Positions 42,616 to 51,344 of a stretch of DNA of 64,000 bases are shown piece after piece. Each line of letters opens with the position of its first letter. Within the stretch, counting starts at the first letter, position 1. The position numbers and the translations under genes are program-made. The DNA comes from an uncultured Acetatifactor sp. (lineage in GTDB: Bacteria; Bacillota; Clostridia; Lachnospirales; Lachnospiraceae): assembly GCA_910579755.1 (NCBI GenBank), contig CAJTVB010000007.1, positions 95,908 through 159,907 of the forward strand. The letters are read 5' to 3'. The notes beneath the pieces were generated by a model. The model ran no database searches and was not told the DNA's origin. It saw only the letters and a list, made by a program, of their open reading frames with translations.

Positions 42616-43254
42616 CAGCTTTTCTTTGTCTGTGATTTCCACGATTCCCCGGGACAGTCTGACCATGCCCTCGCTTTGAAAATAGCGGAGCATGCGGGTG
42701 ACTACCTCCCGGGGATTTCCCAGATGGTTTCCGATGGCTTCGTGGGTGAGTTTCAGGGTGTCTGTTTCCTCCAGGGAGCTTTCCTCCAGAAGAAACTGGG
42801 CCAGGCGGCTGTCAAAGCTTTTCCACAGGATTTGCTCCATTAGCCACATAACCTCGGAGAAACGGGCGGCTATTACTTCGTTGGTGAAATTTGCCACAGG
42901 AGCCGACTGCGCCATGATCTCCTGATAAGCTTCCGATGGAATGATCCAAAGATCCGTATCCTTTTGGGCTTCAACGATAATATCAAACTGAATAGAGCGA
43001 ATGATACAGGAGGCGGACAGCAGGCACAGATCCAGGTCAAACAGACGGTAAAGGGTGATTTCGCGGCCCTGGTCGGACAGAATGTATGCCCGGAGCAGCC
43101 CCTTTTGTATCAGCAGAAGCCCTGTACAGTCCATGCTACCATGATGGAGGATAGTGCCCTTTGCCACATGGCGCTGGTATAAGTTGTCTTTTATTCTCTT
43201 TTTCTGAGCATCCGTAAGCTTTTTCCAGACAGGAAAACAGTTTTCAAAGTCCAT
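42583..43254 (-). CDS. Crp/Fnr family transcription regulator
   Basis: A 223-residue regulator with a cyclic-nucleotide-binding-like beta-barrel (about 20-120, GTILHHGSMDCTGLLLIQKGLLRAY) and a C-terminal winged helix (LTHEAIGNHLGNPREVVTRMLRYFQSEGMV). Cysteines are present at C6, C43, C82 and C88 but not in the four-Cys FNR iron-sulfur pattern. It is convergent with the CoA-disulfide reductase gene. Members of this family next to rhodanese/CoADR genes often sense redox or sulfur state; this is inference from position. Confidence 0.88.
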   Translation of the reverse strand: MDFENCFPVWKKLTDAQKKRIKDNLYQRHVAKGTILHHGSMDCTGLLLIQKGLLRAYILSDQGREITLYRLFDLDLCLLSASCIIRSIQFDIIVEAQKDTDLWIIPSEAYQEIMAQSAPVANFTNEVIAARFSEVMWLMEQILWKSFDSRLAQFLLEESSLEETDTLKLTHEAIGNHLGNPREVVTRMLRYFQSEGMVRLSRGIVEITDKEKLLSLVHTAGSR

Positions 43255-43288
43255 GGTTCTCCTTTTGCTAAAGTGCGGTCAACGGCGT

Positions 43289-45793
43289 TTACCGGGGGAG
43301 CATAAATCTTTCCAGCCGTGCGCCCAGGCGGGTCAGAGTTTCATTGGAAATGGTGGCACACTGTTGTGCCAGGGCATCCGCAGTGATTTCCTGAGTGCCT
43401 GATTTTCCGATGATCACGGCAATGTCTCCGGGACGGATATGTGGAATATGACTTACATCCACAATGGTCTGATCCATGCAGATTCGTCCGATAATGGGGG
43501 CCCGGCAGCCGTCTATAAGAACGCCGCCCTTGCCGTTGGACAGCTCTCGGGGCAGCCCGTCGGCATAGCCGATGGCAATGGTGGCAATCCGCATATCCTG
43601 TTCGGCGGTAAAGGCCAGCCCGTAGCCTGCAGCCTCCCCGGCATAGAGCATTCGGATGGAGGTAATTCTGGCTTTAAGAGAGAGAACCGGACGGACAAAT
43701 TCTCTCCAGACATCACTGTCCGGCCTGGAGCTGAGCATGCCGTATAGAACGATCCCGGGACGGACATAGTCCCCTGCGATCTGTTCCGGTGCGGAAAAGC
43801 CGGGCTCAGGCTTCCTGTAAAGCAGGTTCAGCATGCCGTAGCTTGCCACGATATGGATTCCCTTACAGACGATTCCCTGTTCCTCCAAAAGAGAAATCAC
43901 ATAGAAAAAGGCTTCCAGCTGCCCGGCGGTGAAGTCCCTTTCCCGGGGGCGCAGAGAGTCGGATGCGGACAGATGGGTAAAAATGCCGTCTACGGACAGA
44001 CTTTTCATTTTGTATACTGCGGCAATTTCCTGAGGATGCTCACAGCGGATCCCCTGACGGTGCATGCCCGTGTCCACGGCAATGTGGACGTGAAGAGGAA
44101 GGCCGCAGCTCTCCAGCGCCAGGGCGTAAGGGTAATCCAGTACGGACTGGATCAGCTGGTATTGCTCCAGCAGGGGAAAGTCCTGGGGAGCGGTATAACC
44201 CAGGATCAGAATTTCTCCGGTGATCCCTGCTTTCCGCAGGTCGATTCCCTCCTGAATGCCGGCTACGCAGAATGCGTCCACACCCAGACGGTTTAATTCT
44301 TTTGATATGAGAACTGCTCCGTGGCCATAGGCTTCGGCTTTAACTGCCGGCATCAGCCGGCAGCCCTTCGGTATGATAGAGCGGAGAAAGGCAACGTTGT
44401 GGGCAAGAGCACCGGGATCCAGTTCGATCCAGGCGCGGCCTGCAGGATCCGGCGCCGGGGGTGCGGAGACATTCTTCCCGAAAGAGGCGCATTCGGGAGC
44501 AGGGAAGTCTTCTCCGGAAGGGCCGCATTCGGGAGCAGGGAAGTCTTCTCCGGAAGGGCCGCATTCGGGAGCAGGGAAGTCTTCTCCGGAAGGGCCGCAT
44601 TCGGGAGAGGGGAGGTCTTCTCCGGAAGGGCCGCATTCGGGGGCGGGGAAGCCCTTTCCGGAGAGACTCCCATCAGGCGCCGAGTCATCTTCTCCGGCCA
44701 GATTTTCCCAAAAATCAGAGGGCGATTCGATAGTGCGCGGCTTTTGAAGGAACCGTAGCTTTTCCAGGCAATATGCGGCGCAAAAGCCGGAACCTGCGGA
44801 CAGTGCCGCCACTGCCAGATAATGAACCAGGCTGTTGTCCACCAGCAGCGAGGTTTGCCCGGATATTTTCCCCAGCCCTCTGACTGCCACGATCCAGGCG
44901 GGGTGGAGCAAATAAATCCAGGCGGCGGCAGAACGAAAGAACCGGGAAGACACGGCTTTCCATTTTAACAGGCATTGATACAGAAGGATCATAACGGGAA
45001 CCAGCGCCAGGTACATGCTGTCATGGCGCTGAAGCTGGAAATGGCGAAGCAAAAAGGCCTCCGCTGTCATGATTCCAAAGGAAAGTGCAAGGCCTGCCAG
45101 GCACGGGAAAAGGCGGGACGATACATTCTCAGCAGATTTTTGTTCCCCTTTGGCGGCCCATACTCCCAGAATCAGGAACAGAGGAGCCAGAAAAATTCCG
45201 TTCCGGGTATAGGAAAAAATCTGAAAACCAAAGTCATAGACCGTCTCCAGCCCGGGAACTTTTTGCGCCAGTCCGTAATAGCTGTCCCCCATAAGCCCCA
45301 GCACATACAGGACCGCCGACAAAACGGTCACGCTCTTCAGACTCATAAACCGGCTGAAAAGCCATACCAGGGCCGTCCCGAGAATACAGGCAGGGAAATA
45401 CCATAAATGATAAAAGGTGCCGTCGAAGATCAGCATGCGCAGGAATGCACCGACAGTCAAGCCCTGAAAATGTCCCGCATAAATCCCCAGAGGGAGATAA
45501 AGCAGTATGGCCAGACCATAGAGCAGGGCTGTTTTTTTCAGAAAGCGACGCAGGTTTCCCAAAGCACTATTCTCGGATGAAGGAAAAAATAAATCTGCCA
45601 GCACAAATTGTCCGGTTACCATGAGAAAAAACGGAACCGCAATCCGGGCCAGAATCCGAGTGAGAAAAAAATCGGCGGATTCATTCAGGGAAGCCAGGGG
45701 AGAGGTATGGATGGCTATGACCAGCAGAGAGGCTGCCGTCCGGAATCTGTCCAGGCCTCCGTATAAAGAGGTTTTTGATTTCAAAGTATTCAT
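43289..45793 (-). CDS. vanT: VanT-type membrane serine/alanine racemase
   Basis: An 834-residue two-part protein. Residues 1-360 form an acyltransferase-3-like membrane domain with about ten helices (FRTAASLLVIAIHTSPLAS at the start); residues about 465-834 are a PLP alanine-racemase-type domain with the Lys in MPAVKAEAYGHGAV and the second catalytic Tyr region in GYGLAFTAEQ. VanT supplies D-serine for D-Ala-D-Ser ends in VanG/VanC-type cells. An odd linker (about 370-445) carries five 12-residue repeats. It is longer than typical VanT (about 700) because of this. It is last in the operon, 107 bp after vanXY. Confidence 0.92.
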   Translation of the reverse strand: MNTLKSKTSLYGGLDRFRTAASLLVIAIHTSPLASLNESADFFLTRILARIAVPFFLMVTGQFVLADLFFPSSENSALGNLRRFLKKTALLYGLAILLYLPLGIYAGHFQGLTVGAFLRMLIFDGTFYHLWYFPACILGTALVWLFSRFMSLKSVTVLSAVLYVLGLMGDSYYGLAQKVPGLETVYDFGFQIFSYTRNGIFLAPLFLILGVWAAKGEQKSAENVSSRLFPCLAGLALSFGIMTAEAFLLRHFQLQRHDSMYLALVPVMILLYQCLLKWKAVSSRFFRSAAAWIYLLHPAWIVAVRGLGKISGQTSLLVDNSLVHYLAVAALSAGSGFCAAYCLEKLRFLQKPRTIESPSDFWENLAGEDDSAPDGSLSGKGFPAPECGPSGEDLPSPECGPSGEDFPAPECGPSGEDFPAPECGPSGEDFPAPECASFGKNVSAPPAPDPAGRAWIELDPGALAHNVAFLRSIIPKGCRLMPAVKAEAYGHGAVLISKELNRLGVDAFCVAGIQEGIDLRKAGITGEILILGYTAPQDFPLLEQYQLIQSVLDYPYALALESCGLPLHVHIAVDTGMHRQGIRCEHPQEIAAVYKMKSLSVDGIFTHLSASDSLRPRERDFTAGQLEAFFYVISLLEEQGIVCKGIHIVASYGMLNLLYRKPEPGFSAPEQIAGDYVRPGIVLYGMLSSRPDSDVWREFVRPVLSLKARITSIRMLYAGEAAGYGLAFTAEQDMRIATIAIGYADGLPRELSNGKGGVLIDGCRAPIIGRICMDQTIVDVSHIPHIRPGDIAVIIGKSGTQEITADALAQQCATISNETLTRLGARLERFMLPR
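44489..44668. repeat. Five 36-bp tandem repeats in the vanT linker
   Basis: Units start at 44489, 44525, 44561, 44597 and 44633; the first four are almost identical, the last diverged. On the coding strand each adds twelve residues of the type GPSGEDFPAPEC, so frame is kept when copy number changes. Confidence 0.95.
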
Positions 45794-45899
45794 AGTACAC
45801 CCCTTTTGTCCGCTGTGGCGGGCATATAAATCAAAATTTCAATGGCACATTTACACTTTTTGACGTGCTATGTGCGATAACGGTATTGTCTTTGACGAT

Positions 45900-46499
45900 T
45901 CAGCCAATTCGTGCAACATATTCTTCCAGAGTCAGGCCTTCCTGCTCCATGATTTGGGCATGAGGCCGGCCTACATAACGAAAATGCCAGGGCTCATGGC
46001 TGATGCCTGTGATATGTTCCTTTCCCGGGGGATACCGAAGAATAAATCCGTAATCGGATGCCTTTTCCCGGAAAAGCCGGCAAATTCCCGTATCGGGAAA
46101 TTCCGGGCAGATAAAGTCGATGTGATCCTGCCGCAGTCCCAGATCAATGGCAAGTCCGGTCTGGTGTTCGCTGTGCCCCGGAAGTGCTACGTACTTTTGA
46201 GTAAAAGTCAGCCCGTTTTCCTGAAGGGAGCTGTCCCAGATCGCCTGCTGTTCCTCCCGGGAACGCCATCCGCTCACCGGAACAATTCCCTTCCAGCCGT
46301 GTATGTCCTGCATCAGCCGGGAAAGCATGACGGCGGCGGAGCTTCGCATGAGAATGGAGGGCGCCTGGGGATGGACCGGAACCAGAGGTTCCGGAATATC
46401 CTCCGCCAAAGCGTGGCCTGCGTTCACCAGGATCAGAAATTCCTCACAGGGTTCTTCACCGGAATACAATTGATGTTCGGATATCCCGTGTCCGCTCAT
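45900..46499 (-). CDS. vanXY: VanXY-type D,D-peptidase
   Basis: A 199-residue zinc peptidase of the VanY/VanXY family. Its zinc ligands are seen in SEHQTGLAIDLGLR (His and Asp) and EPWHFRYVG (His with catalytic Glu); the substrate Arg is in SGWRSREEQQAI. No signal peptide or anchor is present, so it acts in the cytoplasm, as VanXY does, cutting D-Ala-D-Ala dipeptide and the terminal D-Ala of precursors so that D-Ala-D-Ser can replace them. It overlaps the ligase gene by 4 bp and precedes vanT. Confidence 0.9.
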   Translation of the reverse strand: MSGHGISEHQLYSGEEPCEEFLILVNAGHALAEDIPEPLVPVHPQAPSILMRSSAAVMLSRLMQDIHGWKGIVPVSGWRSREEQQAIWDSSLQENGLTFTQKYVALPGHSEHQTGLAIDLGLRQDHIDFICPEFPDTGICRLFREKASDYGFILRYPPGKEHITGISHEPWHFRYVGRPHAQIMEQEGLTLEEYVARIG

Positions 46500-47587
46500 A
46501 GGGTCTCCGCCTCCTGGAAATGACAGGAATATCCGGCGGTCTTTTCCATGCCCAGCTCCACGATACGGGTCAGAATCTCCCCGAAGGAATGCCCGGCGGC
46601 CTTCATCATGCCGGGATAACGGCTGTGCTCTGTAAAGCCCGGGATGGTGTTGACTTCATTAAAGTAAATCTGTCCCTCCGGAGTCAGGAACAGGTCCACT
46701 CTGGCAAAACCGGTACAGCCCAGAGCCCTGTAAATGCTCCTGGCGGTCTCCTTGATCTCTTCCGCCTTTTCGGGAGCGATTCTGGCGGGAACGTGGATGG
46801 CGGAGGTCTTCAGGGTGTATTTTTCCGTAAAGTCAAAAAAACCGCCGGAAAGCTCGATTTCGTCCACCTCGCCCACCATAAGCTCCTGATTTCCAAGAAC
46901 GGCACAGCCGACCTCGAAGCCGGGAATGTTTTCTTCCAAAATCACCTGATCATCATGCCGGAAGGCCAGAGCAATGGCTTCTGTCAGTTCCTCTTCCCCT
47001 GCCACCTTTGAGACGCCGTAGGAGGAGCCTGCCTTTACTGGCTTTACATAGAGAGGATACCCTGTGATTCGTCCGAAGGCCATGGCATCCTCAGGGCAAA
47101 AATCCTTTTCCAAGACCAGGGACCGGGGAACCCGGATGCCTTCCAGCTTTACCAGCCTGTGGGCCCGGTCCTTATCCATGCAGAGAGCGGAGGATAAGGT
47201 GCCGCAGCCTGCCAGAGGGATTCCGGCCAGCTCGATAAGTCCCTGAATGGTTCCGTCCTCGCCGTTTTTTCCGTGGAGCACCGGAAAGGCCATATCCACC
47301 GGGAGCCTCAGAAGCTCGCTGCCCTTCTGCACCAGCAGGCAGCAGTCGTCCCGGCTGGGAGAGAGAACGGCAGGGGCGCAGAAAGAGGAAGTATGCCAGG
47401 TGTCGTCCAGAATCTTCTCCACCGGCCCGGTATAGTAGAGCCACCGGCCCTGCTGGGTGATGCCCAGCATGAGAGGCTCAAATTTTTCCGGGTCCAGATG
47501 ACGGATCACCGCGGTACCGGAGGAGAGGGATACACTGTATTCCGAGGAGCAGCCTCCGAAGATGACAAGGATATTTTTCTTTTTCAT
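46496..47587 (-). CDS. vanG: VanG-type D-alanine-D-serine ligase
   Basis: A 363-residue ATP-grasp ligase. It has the start VIFGGCSSEYSVSLSSG, the glycine-rich HGKNGEDGTIQGLIELAG, the ATP loop YVKPVKAGSSYGVSKV and the end RVDLFLTPEGQIYFNEVNTIPG. The omega-loop segment FTEKYTLKTSAIHVPARI is of the D-Ala-D-Ser type (EKY), unlike the KY-x-x of D-Ala-D-Ala ligases such as Ddl. With vanXY and vanT following it forms the complete set for making D-Ser-ended peptidoglycan, associated with low-level vancomycin resistance. Start 47587 has AAAGGA; an upstream in-frame ATG is less likely. No vanW or vanY is present. Confidence 0.9.
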   Translation of the reverse strand: MKKKNILVIFGGCSSEYSVSLSSGTAVIRHLDPEKFEPLMLGITQQGRWLYYTGPVEKILDDTWHTSSFCAPAVLSPSRDDCCLLVQKGSELLRLPVDMAFPVLHGKNGEDGTIQGLIELAGIPLAGCGTLSSALCMDKDRAHRLVKLEGIRVPRSLVLEKDFCPEDAMAFGRITGYPLYVKPVKAGSSYGVSKVAGEEELTEAIALAFRHDDQVILEENIPGFEVGCAVLGNQELMVGEVDEIELSGGFFDFTEKYTLKTSAIHVPARIAPEKAEEIKETARSIYRALGCTGFARVDLFLTPEGQIYFNEVNTIPGFTEHSRYPGMMKAAGHSFGEILTRIVELGMEKTAGYSCHFQEAETL

Positions 47588-47735
47588 AGCTTGCATTCCT
47601 TTCTTGACCATATATTCTATTCTGTCTCATTCCCATTTATTTTGCTGTTTTGCATTCCTTCTTATCCTACATTCAAAGTGGCAAATTGTAAATAGCAGGA
47701 ATTTTATAATTTTTTTATGATAATATTTTCGGGGC

Positions 47736-47767
47736 TTTACACTTTTCACAATAGAATGTGCTATACT
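47736..47767 (+). promoter_or_regulatory. Promoter of the sensor kinase gene (extended -10)
   Basis: TGCTATACT at 47759-47767 is an extended -10; TTTACA at 47736-47741 is a possible -35 at a long 20-bp spacing. It lies in the 210-bp gap between the divergent vanG and kinase genes. Confidence 0.4.
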
Positions 47768-47797
47768 AATGAAAATGCGGCAGGAAGGAGCAGAGTG

Positions 47798-49285
47798 ATG
47801 AAGTTTAAGACAAGGCTGAGAGTGACACTGATTATAATCATTGTGCTTCCGTTGGCGTTGACGGCCATGGCCTTTTGCGGGATCGGACTGTATCTGATCA
47901 ACGCGCAGAAGGGCCTGCCCATCGGTCCTATGGACTATACGGTTTTGTCGGAAAATCTGCAGGAGGTGGTGAGAGGAACCGACAGGGCCTACAATGAATT
48001 GCTGAAGCAGGCAAAAAAGGATCCTTCCCGGCTGGAGGATAAGGGATATCTGGAGATGGTCAATTCCGAAATTGCCAGGAAATCCACCTATATTTTGGTG
48101 AGGAAGGGCGACGAGCTGTATTATGCGGGAAACGAGGAGGCTGCCCGGGCTATTTTTTCGGAGCTTCCGGAATACAGAAGCAGCGAGGCCGCTGAAGAGC
48201 CCGGATTATACTATGAAGAATATGACAAATATGTCAGGCAGATCGATTTTCTTTTTCCGGACGGAAGCCCCGGCAGTGCGTTTGTGATTTCCAGAATGAA
48301 TGCGCTGATCTCCAGACATCTGTTGGTCGATATGTTCGTGGCGATTTTACTGATCCTGATTTTTACGGGCATCATGCTTACCAAATGGATTCACCGGGGG
48401 GTATTTACTCCCATCAGCGAGCTGAATGTGGCCATGCGCAGAATCAAGGAGGGCAATTTTGAGTATGCCCTGGAGACAGGCGTAAGAGGGGAGATCGGGG
48501 ATCTTTACCGCAACTACGAGGATATGCGTCTGCGGCTGAAGGAGACCACAGAGGAAAATAAGGAGCAGGAGAAGCAGAACCGGGAGCTGGTCAGTAATAT
48601 CTCCCACGACCTGAAGACACCCATCACCGCCATCAAGGGTTACGTGGAGGGTATTATGGACGGGGTGGCGGACACGCCGGAAAAGATGGATAAATATATC
48701 AAGACCATCTACAGCAAGGCCAACGATATGGAGAAGCTGATCAATGAGCTGACCTTTTATTCGGGTATTGACAACAATCGAATTCCCTACAATTTTCACC
48801 GCATCAATGTGGCTGACTACTTTGGAGACTGTATCGAAGAGGTGGGGCTGGATCTGGAGCAGAGGAATATTGAGCTGAACTATTCCAACCTGGCCCGTCC
48901 CGACACCATGGTTATTGCCGATCCGGAGCAGATGAAAAAGGTTATCAACAATATTATCAGCAACAGTATTAAATATATGGATAAGCCCCGGGGAGTCATT
49001 GATATCCGTATACTGGACGAAATGGACTCCATCCGCGTGGAGATCGAGGATAACGGAAAGGGTATCGCCCAGAAAAATGTGCCCAGAATTTTCGAGCGGT
49101 TTTACAGGACGGACGCCGCCCGGAATTCCGCTCAGGGGGGCAGCGGTATTGGTCTGTCTATCGTGAAGAAGATTATTGAGGACCATGGCGGGTATATCTG
49201 GGCCACCAGCAGAGAGGGAGAGGGAACCTGTATGCATTTTGTGCTGAGGAAGTATATTGAACTGCAGGACGAGAGGCAGGAGTGA
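47798..49285 (+). CDS. Sensor histidine kinase, candidate VanS
   Basis: A 495-residue kinase with two helices (about 9-32 and 175-195), an outer domain of about 140 residues, HAMP (VFTPISELNVAMRRIKEGNFEYAL), HisKA (phospho-His in SNISHDLKTPITAIKGYVEG) and HATPase (NNIISNSIKYMD, EDNGKGIAQKNVPRIFERFYR, GSGIGLSIVKKI). It is divergent from the vanG operon and followed by an OmpR-type regulator, which makes it a candidate VanS. In most vanG clusters the regulator precedes the kinase and both run with the operon; here order and direction differ, so a general envelope kinase is also possible. ATG 47798 after GGAAGGAG. Confidence 0.85.
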   Translation: MKFKTRLRVTLIIIIVLPLALTAMAFCGIGLYLINAQKGLPIGPMDYTVLSENLQEVVRGTDRAYNELLKQAKKDPSRLEDKGYLEMVNSEIARKSTYILVRKGDELYYAGNEEAARAIFSELPEYRSSEAAEEPGLYYEEYDKYVRQIDFLFPDGSPGSAFVISRMNALISRHLLVDMFVAILLILIFTGIMLTKWIHRGVFTPISELNVAMRRIKEGNFEYALETGVRGEIGDLYRNYEDMRLRLKETTEENKEQEKQNRELVSNISHDLKTPITAIKGYVEGIMDGVADTPEKMDKYIKTIYSKANDMEKLINELTFYSGIDNNRIPYNFHRINVADYFGDCIEEVGLDLEQRNIELNYSNLARPDTMVIADPEQMKKVINNIISNSIKYMDKPRGVIDIRILDEMDSIRVEIEDNGKGIAQKNVPRIFERFYRTDAARNSAQGGSGIGLSIVKKIIEDHGGYIWATSREGEGTCMHFVLRKYIELQDERQE

Positions 49286-49378
49286 CGGAAGGCTTGGATG
49301 TGCCGCGCCTATTGTGCGGCGCGGGTATCGGGTAACGCAGAGAGTGTAGTGATAAACTGTGGAAAGGCAGGTAATGAT

Positions 49379-50071
49379 ATGAGCAGGATTTTGATCATTG
49401 AGGACGAGGTGGCCATTGCGGATCTGGAGAAGGATTATCTGGAGCTGAGCGATTTTCAGGTATCCATCTGTAATACCGGGGACGAGGGCCTGACGGAGGC
49501 TTTAAACGGTAATTATGATCTGGTGATTCTGGATCTGATGCTGCCGGGAATGGACGGCTTTGAGGTGTGCCGCAAGATTCGGGAGGGAAAAAATATCCCT
49601 ATTTTGATGGTTTCTGCCAAGAAGGACGATATTGATAAGATCAGAGGCCTGGGTCTGGGAGCCGACGATTATATGACAAAGCCTTTCAGCCCCAGCGAGC
49701 TGGTGGCCAGGGTGAAGGCCCATATGGCGCGTTATGAAAGACTGGTGGGCACAAACCAGAAGCCTCAGAATGACATTGTGGAGATCAGGGGTATCCGTAT
49801 CGACAAAACGGCCCGGCGGGTCTATGTGGACGGGGTGGAGAGAACCTTTACCACCAAGGAGTTCGACCTGCTGACCTTTTTGGCGGAAAATCCCAACCAT
49901 GTGTTTACCAAGGAGGAGCTGTTCCGTGAGATATGGGACATGGATTCCATCGGAGACATCGCCACTGTTACGGTGCACATCAAAAAGATCCGTGAAAAGA
50001 TCGAAGCGGACACGGCCAAGCCGCAGTATATTGAGACCATCTGGGGAGTGGGATATCGCTTTAAGGTCTGA
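49379..50071 (+). CDS. OmpR-family response regulator, candidate VanR
   Basis: A 230-residue regulator with a receiver (acidic pair in IIEDEVAIADLEKDYL, phospho-Asp in VILDLMLPGMDGFEV, Lys in YMTKPFSPSEL) and a winged helix (FTTKEFDLLTFLAENPNHVFTKEEL ... ATVTVHIKKIREKIE, ending IWGVGYRFKV). It follows the kinase gene by 93 bp. ATG 49379 has GGAAAGGCAGG. If it is VanR it should act on the divergent vanG promoter region 47588-47797, but this is inferred from position only. Confidence 0.88.
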   Translation: MSRILIIEDEVAIADLEKDYLELSDFQVSICNTGDEGLTEALNGNYDLVILDLMLPGMDGFEVCRKIREGKNIPILMVSAKKDDIDKIRGLGLGADDYMTKPFSPSELVARVKAHMARYERLVGTNQKPQNDIVEIRGIRIDKTARRVYVDGVERTFTTKEFDLLTFLAENPNHVFTKEELFREIWDMDSIGDIATVTVHIKKIREKIEADTAKPQYIETIWGVGYRFKV

Positions 50072-50258
50072 TCTAAGGAACGCTCTTTTCAGCGCTGTCT
50101 TTACGAATCCATACGGAGATCTTTAGGAAGTTTTTAGTTTTTTCTGCGTCTGATTTTAGGATAAAATGCTACACTAACTCCATTGAGACGCTTCCTGAAA
50201 CCGGCATTCTGTGTTTGTGTGCCGATAGCTGGGGAGCGTTATGAAAGGAGAATGTAAC

Positions 50259-51344
50259 ATGAATATCCTGATCCTCACCGGCAAATTTGGCATGGGCCAT
50301 TGGGTCGCTTCCCAGTCCCTGCGTCAACAGCTGCTGCACAGCTTTCCCGACGCGGAGGTGGAAGTGGTGGATTTCCCGGCCTATGCCATGCCGAATCTTT
50401 CCGAGGCTATGTATAAATGCTTCAATCTGGTGGTATCTCACGGAAGCCATCTGTTCAATACCTATTATAAATTGACTGCAATGGGACACCCGGATGCCGT
50501 GCCGCCCTTCGAGGGGGTGTTTCTGGATAAGCTGGTGGAGCTGCTCCATAAACGGCAGCCCAACGCGGTGATCGCCACCCATCCTCTTTGTGCCCAGTTG
50601 GTATCACGGCTTAAAAGAAAAGCCGGGCTGGACCTGCCCCTGATCACCTGCGTTACCGATGTGTCTTCGCATCCGGAATGGATTAACCAGAATACGGACT
50701 GCTATATGGTGGCCAGCCAGGAGATCCGCCGCAGCCTGATAGAAAAGGGAGTGGATCCGGCGCTTGTCTGCGTCACCGGTATTCCCGTGCGGGAAGAGTT
50801 TCGCAGTCTGTCTCACCGGGAACCGGGGGAGAAGCGGGAGCTGCTGATTATGGGAGGCGGTCTGGGGCTTCTGCCGAAGACAGAAGACTTTTACGATGCG
50901 CTTAATTCGATTCCCGATACACATACCACCATTATCACAGGACGAAACAGGAAGCTTTTGGAGCGCCTGCAGGGGCGATGGGAAAATATTCAGGTTGAGG
51001 GCTATACCAACCGGGTCTGGGAGTATATGTCACGGGCAGATCTGATCGTTTCCAAGCCGGGCGGGATCACTTTGTTTGAGACAATTTTTGCCCAGGTGCC
51101 GATTTTTACCTGGCCGCCCACGCTGCAGCAGGAGAGGGGCAATGCCAGCTGGCTGGTTCAGGAAGGGATTGGCTGGGTGGCGGACCGGCAGGACTGTGCA
51201 GGAGAGATTCGGGAGATTCTGATGGACAGACAGAGACTCACAGGTGCGGCGGCGCGGATGAGGAGGATTAAGGAGCGGCTGGAGCTGGAAAGCCTGGATC
51301 GTTTGATGGCGGAGATCGCCAGGACAGAGGAGGTGGCAGTATGA
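50259..51344 (+). CDS. MGDG-synthase-like glycosyltransferase
   Basis: A 361-residue GT28-type transferase. The N-terminal motif ILTGKFGMGHWVASQSLRQQL and VEVVDFPAYAMPN are those of the monogalactosyldiacylglycerol-synthase / UgtP group; the C-terminal half has the nucleotide-sugar loop LIVSKPGGITLFETIFAQVP and WPPTLQQERGNASWL. It should add a hexose to diacylglycerol in the inner leaflet. Ribosome site AAAGGAG. It overlaps by 4 bp the next gene, a flippase-like membrane protein, so both likely serve glycolipid or lipid-anchored polymer formation. Confidence 0.88.
   Translation: MNILILTGKFGMGHWVASQSLRQQLLHSFPDAEVEVVDFPAYAMPNLSEAMYKCFNLVVSHGSHLFNTYYKLTAMGHPDAVPPFEGVFLDKLVELLHKRQPNAVIATHPLCAQLVSRLKRKAGLDLPLITCVTDVSSHPEWINQNTDCYMVASQEIRRSLIEKGVDPALVCVTGIPVREEFRSLSHREPGEKRELLIMGGGLGLLPKTEDFYDALNSIPDTHTTIITGRNRKLLERLQGRWENIQVEGYTNRVWEYMSRADLIVSKPGGITLFETIFAQVPIFTWPPTLQQERGNASWLVQEGIGWVADRQDCAGEIREILMDRQRLTGAAARMRRIKERLELESLDRLMAEIARTEEVAV

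Noticed and set aside
44489..44668. 36-bp periodic repeats resembling a CRISPR array
   Set aside because: Units are head-to-tail with no unique spacers and translate in frame inside vanT.
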